Below, piece after piece: positions 35,801 through 38,409 of a stretch of DNA of 38,409 nt. The notes beneath the pieces are model-generated. The model worked only from the letters and a program-made list of their open reading frames with translations, did no database searches and had not been told where the DNA came from. This DNA comes from Pseudomonadota bacterium. GTDB taxonomy: Bacteria > Pseudomonadota > Alphaproteobacteria > Rhizobiales > Pleomorphomonadaceae. Where the stretch lies: the NCBI GenBank assembly GCA_018262505.1, contig JAGSYV010000026.1, forward strand, positions 1 through 38,409. The letters are read 5' to 3'. Each line of letters opens with the position of its first letter. The first letter of the stretch is position 1. The translations under genes were made by a program, and so were the position numbers.

Positions 35801-36673
35801 GATGAAGCAGAGGCGCTGCTGATCGCTGGCGATTACCGGCGCGGCTTCGCCCGCGCCGAGGTGCGCTGGCGGGCAGCCGAACTGTTGCCGCGACGCTTTG
35901 CGGCGCCGCGCTGGACTGGCGAGGACATCAGCGGTCGGACTCTGCTCGTTCACGGCGAACGCGACCTCGGCCTGGACATCGCCTTTGCCCGCTTCCTGCC
36001 GCGACTGATGGCGCACGGCGCGCGGCTGATCCTGGAGGTCCGGCCGGCGCTGACCGATCTGTTTCGCCGGCTCGACCTCGGCGGCAACGTCACGGTGGTC
36101 GAGCAGGGACGACGCTTGCCCCCCTACGATCTCGAAGTCCCGCTTCGGAGCCTGCCGCACGTCTTCGGCACCGAACGGACCGATCTGCCGGCGATCGCCC
36201 GCTTCCAGCCCGATTCGTTGCGTGTCGAGGCTTGGCGGCGACTCGTCGGTGGCGACGGCCGGCCCGCCGTCGGTGTTTATTGGCGGAATGCCGCCGATGC
36301 CACGCGCCTTGCTCGGCTGGCCACCCTTGACGGAGTGCGTCTGTTTGCCCTCGACCGTCGCGCAGGGCGGGCTTCCCTCGCCGCTCTGCCGAAAGAGCTA
36401 TCCATCGAATCGCTTGGTGACCGTCTCGGCGGCTTCGTCGAGACGGCGGCTGCGCTGGCGGCACTCGACGCGGTGGTTGCGCCCGTGTCGACCACGGCTC
36501 ACCTTGCCGCCACGCTCGGCAGGCCGACTTTGGTGATCGATCCGTCGGGCTCCGATTGGCTATGGGCGGGCGAGGACACGACGCCCTGGTATCCCCAAGT
36601 CCGCATTTTGCGTCGATCCGGTGATCTCGCCGGTCTGCTGCGCGGTCTGCTTACCGAAAGGCCGGCGTTATGA
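32828..36673 (+). CDS. Giant TPR protein with three diverged GT9-like domains
   Basis: 1281 residues from TTG 32828; no better start is visible and the upstream GGAG is very close, so the true start may lie further in. Three modules alternate: GT9-like A (about 35-295), TPR block (about 320-560), GT9-like B (about 555-820), TPR block (about 850-1000) and GT9-like C (about 1001-1275). Each GT9-like module shows a W-x-G entry, a FARFLPRL-type helix and a W-Y/F-P-x-x-R-L/I ending. Copy C is best kept (DLGLDIAFARFLPRL and STTAHLAATLGRP). A and B have lost the GLGD-type motif, and B also the AH motif. No signal peptide or membrane helix is seen. Function unknown; it resembles TPR proteins linked to surface-glycan or flagellar glycosylation. 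Confidence 0.75.
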   Translation: MKLDEDLTIDEGCHPQALDAAASSDLDAARLMLAEGNWAEGFVGFERRPFVSPSGRPRWNGARLPAARVVVLAEEAECNTLAFARFLPRLAARVLSLVLAAPAAQLARLSSFAAAFGNLPVVDVAALPSHDFVLPLASAPAALGLSPEDVPPPRALPLSRRTEETIGLAFGPSPWGGGSEMTPESVMAVLRQAFPTFRLVALDQAAARHLGGQTVESNPTPLVSLDLVVATDGHVAHAAGVVGAPLWLLLDDKPHWMWGRQGHFSRWYPTARLFRAAGLGWQGVASALAAEAKALAAPGLSNVAALNRLVAVAESVDGAPAARAALPFAARLVALAPADPGAWARLAGLLFRLGETTDADGVLDAGLAAGPRHAPLLLLAAGRDLNRGEAASALHRVELALVVDPTSIEALTSRAAAFAALGEPGRAEFALRQAVQAAPRRADLLVSWGEALRGLGDARGASRAFERAVLVEDGADARLGLGRLAAAAGETGLALHFFQSAVARDGGHSEAAVEFARALTGAGRTREAIGVLRRLVARCPSPPAHTLLGELLLASGDFAAGLAEFEWRHGELRLLPSLADLAGRDLVLTAEGNAGAMIRFLRFVPTIKASGAASVRIAGADDLLPLLARVDGLDAARDIKDGDLVVPVMSLPALLGITPGNLPAPRRYLAVDPVAVTNAARAFAHLEGFRIGLALDGWSESIDISPLAELTGVAFIALDAKAAERLPDAWPLATDRSGLDKVAAALPNLDAVVAPAGSPVAALAGAAGRPAFVIGPDRDDWLWLEKDGRTPWFPATRLFRRRPEESEANRLSRLVTVLAAFAVGDRAVPFRADPAPIVDVSLKGEDLSDRPRAALVRAGLAALASRDNHRAILLLGDAIAIGNAEPELREKLAAALLRMGERDRAGSLLATLVAEAPTAERLVELSEVERLTGRFEEALAHAERAVERKSDLARAHRGVGKALVALGRASEALGAYGHAVALAPADPELTMDEAEALLIAGDYRRGFARAEVRWRAAELLPRRFAAPRWTGEDISGRTLLVHGERDLGLDIAFARFLPRLMAHGARLILEVRPALTDLFRRLDLGGNVTVVEQGRRLPPYDLEVPLRSLPHVFGTERTDLPAIARFQPDSLRVEAWRRLVGGDGRPAVGVYWRNAADATRLARLATLDGVRLFALDRRAGRASLAALPKELSIESLGDRLGGFVETAAALAALDAVVAPVSTTAHLAATLGRPTLVIDPSGSDWLWAGEDTTPWYPQVRILRRSGDLAGLLRGLLTERPAL

Positions 36674-38121
36674 CCGAAACGGTTGTCGACCAACTGCTGG
36701 CCCGTGCCGCTGCCGCCGAAGCGGCTCACAAATGGATCGAGGCGGTGGCCCTCTATGAGGTGGCGCTCGTGCGGTCGCCGGATCATGTGCCGGCCATGCT
36801 GGGCGCTGCCGCGGCCGCCCGTGCCAACGGCGATCATGCGCGCGCCGTCGTCTTTCTGACGCGTGCCGACCGCACCGAACCCGGCCGTGTCGACATCGCC
36901 GTTGCGCTTGGCGAGGCCTTGGTTGCAACGTCTCGCTTGCCCGAAGCGGTGGTTGCCTTTGAGCGGGCTCGTGCTGCGAACCCGCTCGATGCCGGGCTTG
37001 CTGCCCGCCTCGGCGCAGCTCGTCTTGCCGCTGGCGACTCGGACGGCGCGGTGTCCGCCTTTGAGGCGGCGCTACGGCTCGATCCGGCCGAGCCGCGCGC
37101 CCTTGGCGGCCTCGGTTCGGCGTTGGTTGCCGCCGGTCGCCCACTGGCAGCAATCGAGGCGTTCCGTCGGGCCGACGAATTCCACCCATGCGCCGACCGG
37201 GGTAAGGCACTCCTGGCGCTCGGCGATATGGCCAGCGGCTTTGCCGACTTCGATGCGGTCGCCGCCCGTCCGGCTTGGGCGAGACGGCTACCCGCTTGGG
37301 ATGGTACGCCGCTCGACGGCCCGCTCCTTGTCTGGTCCGGCGCCGATCCCCTGGATCTTGTCACCTTTGCGTCGGCATTGCCGCTCGCTCGGTCGCTTGT
37401 TGCAGATCTCATACTGGTGGTGCCAAAGCCTATCGTCCGTCTGGCTTCCGCACTCAACGGCGTCAGCCGCGTTCTCGCCGACAACGAGGATCTCGGCGGC
37501 TGGGCCGGCACTGCCGTTGCCGGAGCACCACTGACCGGCTTGCCGCATCGGCTTGGCCTTACCGCCGGCAGCTTCGCACCGGCCGGCCCTCTCCTCGTCG
37601 CTGAACCCATGCTTGCTGATCGTTGGCGCGCGCGATTGGACATCGGCCGCGGGCGGCCCACGGTCGGTCTTGTCTGGGGCGGGAGCTTGGGGCTTGCCGA
37701 TCTCGACTCGCTCGCTGGCATCGGCGACTTGCGGTTCATTGCTCTTGAGCGGCTACCATCGGCCATGCTTGTCCGCTCGTCGGCACCGTCCGGTTGGGAG
37801 GTTGTCGGGCCGCCGGTGCGTATCGAGCATCCCGGCCCCGATTTTGAGGCCGGCGTCGATGCGCGAATCGACTGCTTGGCACTTCTCAGTCAGCTCGACG
37901 CAGTGATGGCCATTGATGGTCTGCCGCTTCGTCTTGCCGGCGCGCTCCAGCGCCCGGGTGTTGCTCTCCTTCCCGCCGCAGTCGACTGGATCTGGCGGCC
38001 GGAGGGAGAGAAAAACTCCGTCTATCCGTCGCTGTCGCTGCTGAGGCAACAGCCGGGAGGATCGCCGGCTGGTTTGCTCCCCGAAGCCATCCGGCACATC
38101 CGCGATAGGATCCGCCTCTGA
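36670..38121 (+). CDS. TPR protein with a fourth, degenerate GT9-like domain
   Basis: 483 residues. Its ATG overlaps the stop of the preceding gene (ATGA), so translation is coupled and the products are probably made together. Residues 1-175 are about five TPR repeats (ALYEVALVRSPDHVPAMLGA is typical). Residues about 180-470 repeat the GT9-like plan: W-D-G entry, LLVWSGADPLDLVTFASALP, a WGGSLG glycine patch and the ending DWIWRP...VYPSLSLLRQ. The AH motif reads AIDGLPLRLAGAL, so heptosyltransferase-type catalysis is doubtful. No signal peptide. It is best seen as a paralogue of the upstream modules. Confidence 0.75.
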   Translation: MTETVVDQLLARAAAAEAAHKWIEAVALYEVALVRSPDHVPAMLGAAAAARANGDHARAVVFLTRADRTEPGRVDIAVALGEALVATSRLPEAVVAFERARAANPLDAGLAARLGAARLAAGDSDGAVSAFEAALRLDPAEPRALGGLGSALVAAGRPLAAIEAFRRADEFHPCADRGKALLALGDMASGFADFDAVAARPAWARRLPAWDGTPLDGPLLVWSGADPLDLVTFASALPLARSLVADLILVVPKPIVRLASALNGVSRVLADNEDLGGWAGTAVAGAPLTGLPHRLGLTAGSFAPAGPLLVAEPMLADRWRARLDIGRGRPTVGLVWGGSLGLADLDSLAGIGDLRFIALERLPSAMLVRSSAPSGWEVVGPPVRIEHPGPDFEAGVDARIDCLALLSQLDAVMAIDGLPLRLAGALQRPGVALLPAAVDWIWRPEGEKNSVYPSLSLLRQQPGGSPAGLLPEAIRHIRDRIRL

Positions 38122-38139
38122 TCTCAAAGGAAAATCCCA

Positions 38140-38160
38140 CCGGAAACCTTAGGCTTCCGG
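38140..38160 (+). terminator. Weak hairpin after the TPR gene pair
   Basis: CCGGAA / TTCCGG with a 9-base loop lies 18 bases after the stop and has no U-run. The 247-base interval to the next start is more AT-rich than its surroundings and contains no other gene I can support. Confidence 0.3.
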
Positions 38161-38246
38161 GAAGCATGTTGCCTCGAGTCGCGTAATGGACCACAATAAA
38201 GGAATGAAATTTTACAAACGGGCCATTCTGAAGGGAATGGTATCTC

Positions 38247-38274
38247 TTGCCAATTGAAGCTGTCCTTTTAGGAT
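38247..38274 (+). promoter_or_regulatory. Promoter candidate for the last gene
   Basis: TTGCCA (38247-38252) and TAGGAT (38269-38274) are 16 bases apart, in an AT-rich stretch upstream of the start at 38369. Confidence 0.4.
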
Positions 38275-38368
38275 TTCAGTCTGTCGGGAGGCACTAGAGC
38301 CCCAAGGGTTTCCAAAGCTCCCGGACAGGCGCGATGTGCGTCATCGCTTGAGGCTGGAGACGGAAAGC

Positions 38369-38409
38369 ATGAGAGGCTCGAAACTTCTGGGATTGTTCGC
38401 CGCCGTGGT
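38369..38409 (+). CDS. Start of a gene for an exported or membrane protein (partial)
   Basis: ATG 38369 has GGAG 12 bases upstream and begins MRGSKLLGLFAAV, a basic residue pair followed by a hydrophobic run, as in a signal peptide or N-terminal membrane anchor. Only 13 codons are in the window, so nothing can be said about its function. Confidence 0.5.
   Translation, partial: MRGSKLLGLFAAV

Overview
This 38.4 kb window is high-GC (roughly 64%) chromosomal DNA of an alphaproteobacterium, most likely of the Hyphomicrobiales (Rhizobiales). The pointers are the infC-rpmI-rplT / pheS-pheT cluster, a CtrA-type TTAA-N7-TTAA box, long GlnD and MurJ genes in tandem, an OlsB-like acyltransferase tail and an AraC-MGMT Ada-like protein. 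The genus cannot be fixed from sequence reading alone; Pleomorphomonas-like is a guess. No tRNA, rRNA, CRISPR array, insertion sequence or prophage was seen.

Layout. 1-4600 is an envelope region: the tail of a GNAT acyltransferase, a gtrB-gtrA-like pair (minus strand), a large GT-C-like membrane protein and the murein endopeptidase MepA, with CtrA-box-like sites in two of the promoters. 4800-11290 is a sugar-uptake locus: a divergent LacI-type regulator, a periplasmic binding protein, an RbsA-type ATPase, two permeases and a ribokinase. Its regulator carries a frameshift and its ATPase lacks the N-terminal Walker A region, so as sequenced the locus looks non-functional. 11360-16560 is the translation cluster on the minus strand (infC, rpmI, rplT, pheS, pheT), cut into units by clear Rho-independent terminators; infC appears to start at a rare ATT codon. 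16870-19300 holds a serine hydrolase, dapB and gpmA. 19385-21250 is a divergent DNA-repair pair, an Ada-like methyltransferase and endonuclease III, with Ada-box-like repeats between them.

21300-32620 is a long minus-strand run: a LOG protein, mutS (frameshifted), glnD, murJ, trpS, a universal-stress protein, a NifU-like Fe-S scaffold and a RutE-like nitroreductase. From 32.8 kb to 38.1 kb two translationally coupled plus-strand genes encode large TPR proteins containing in total four diverged copies of a GT9-like (heptosyltransferase-like) domain. This is the least understood part of the window. The last 41 bases start a new secreted or membrane protein.

The main points for follow-up are the TPR/GT9-like repeat pair, the three lesions (lacI, ABC ATPase, mutS), the ATT start of infC, the CtrA box at mepA, the Ada-box repeats and the inverted repeat over the nifU-like promoter. 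Whether the lesions are real or assembly errors cannot be decided here.
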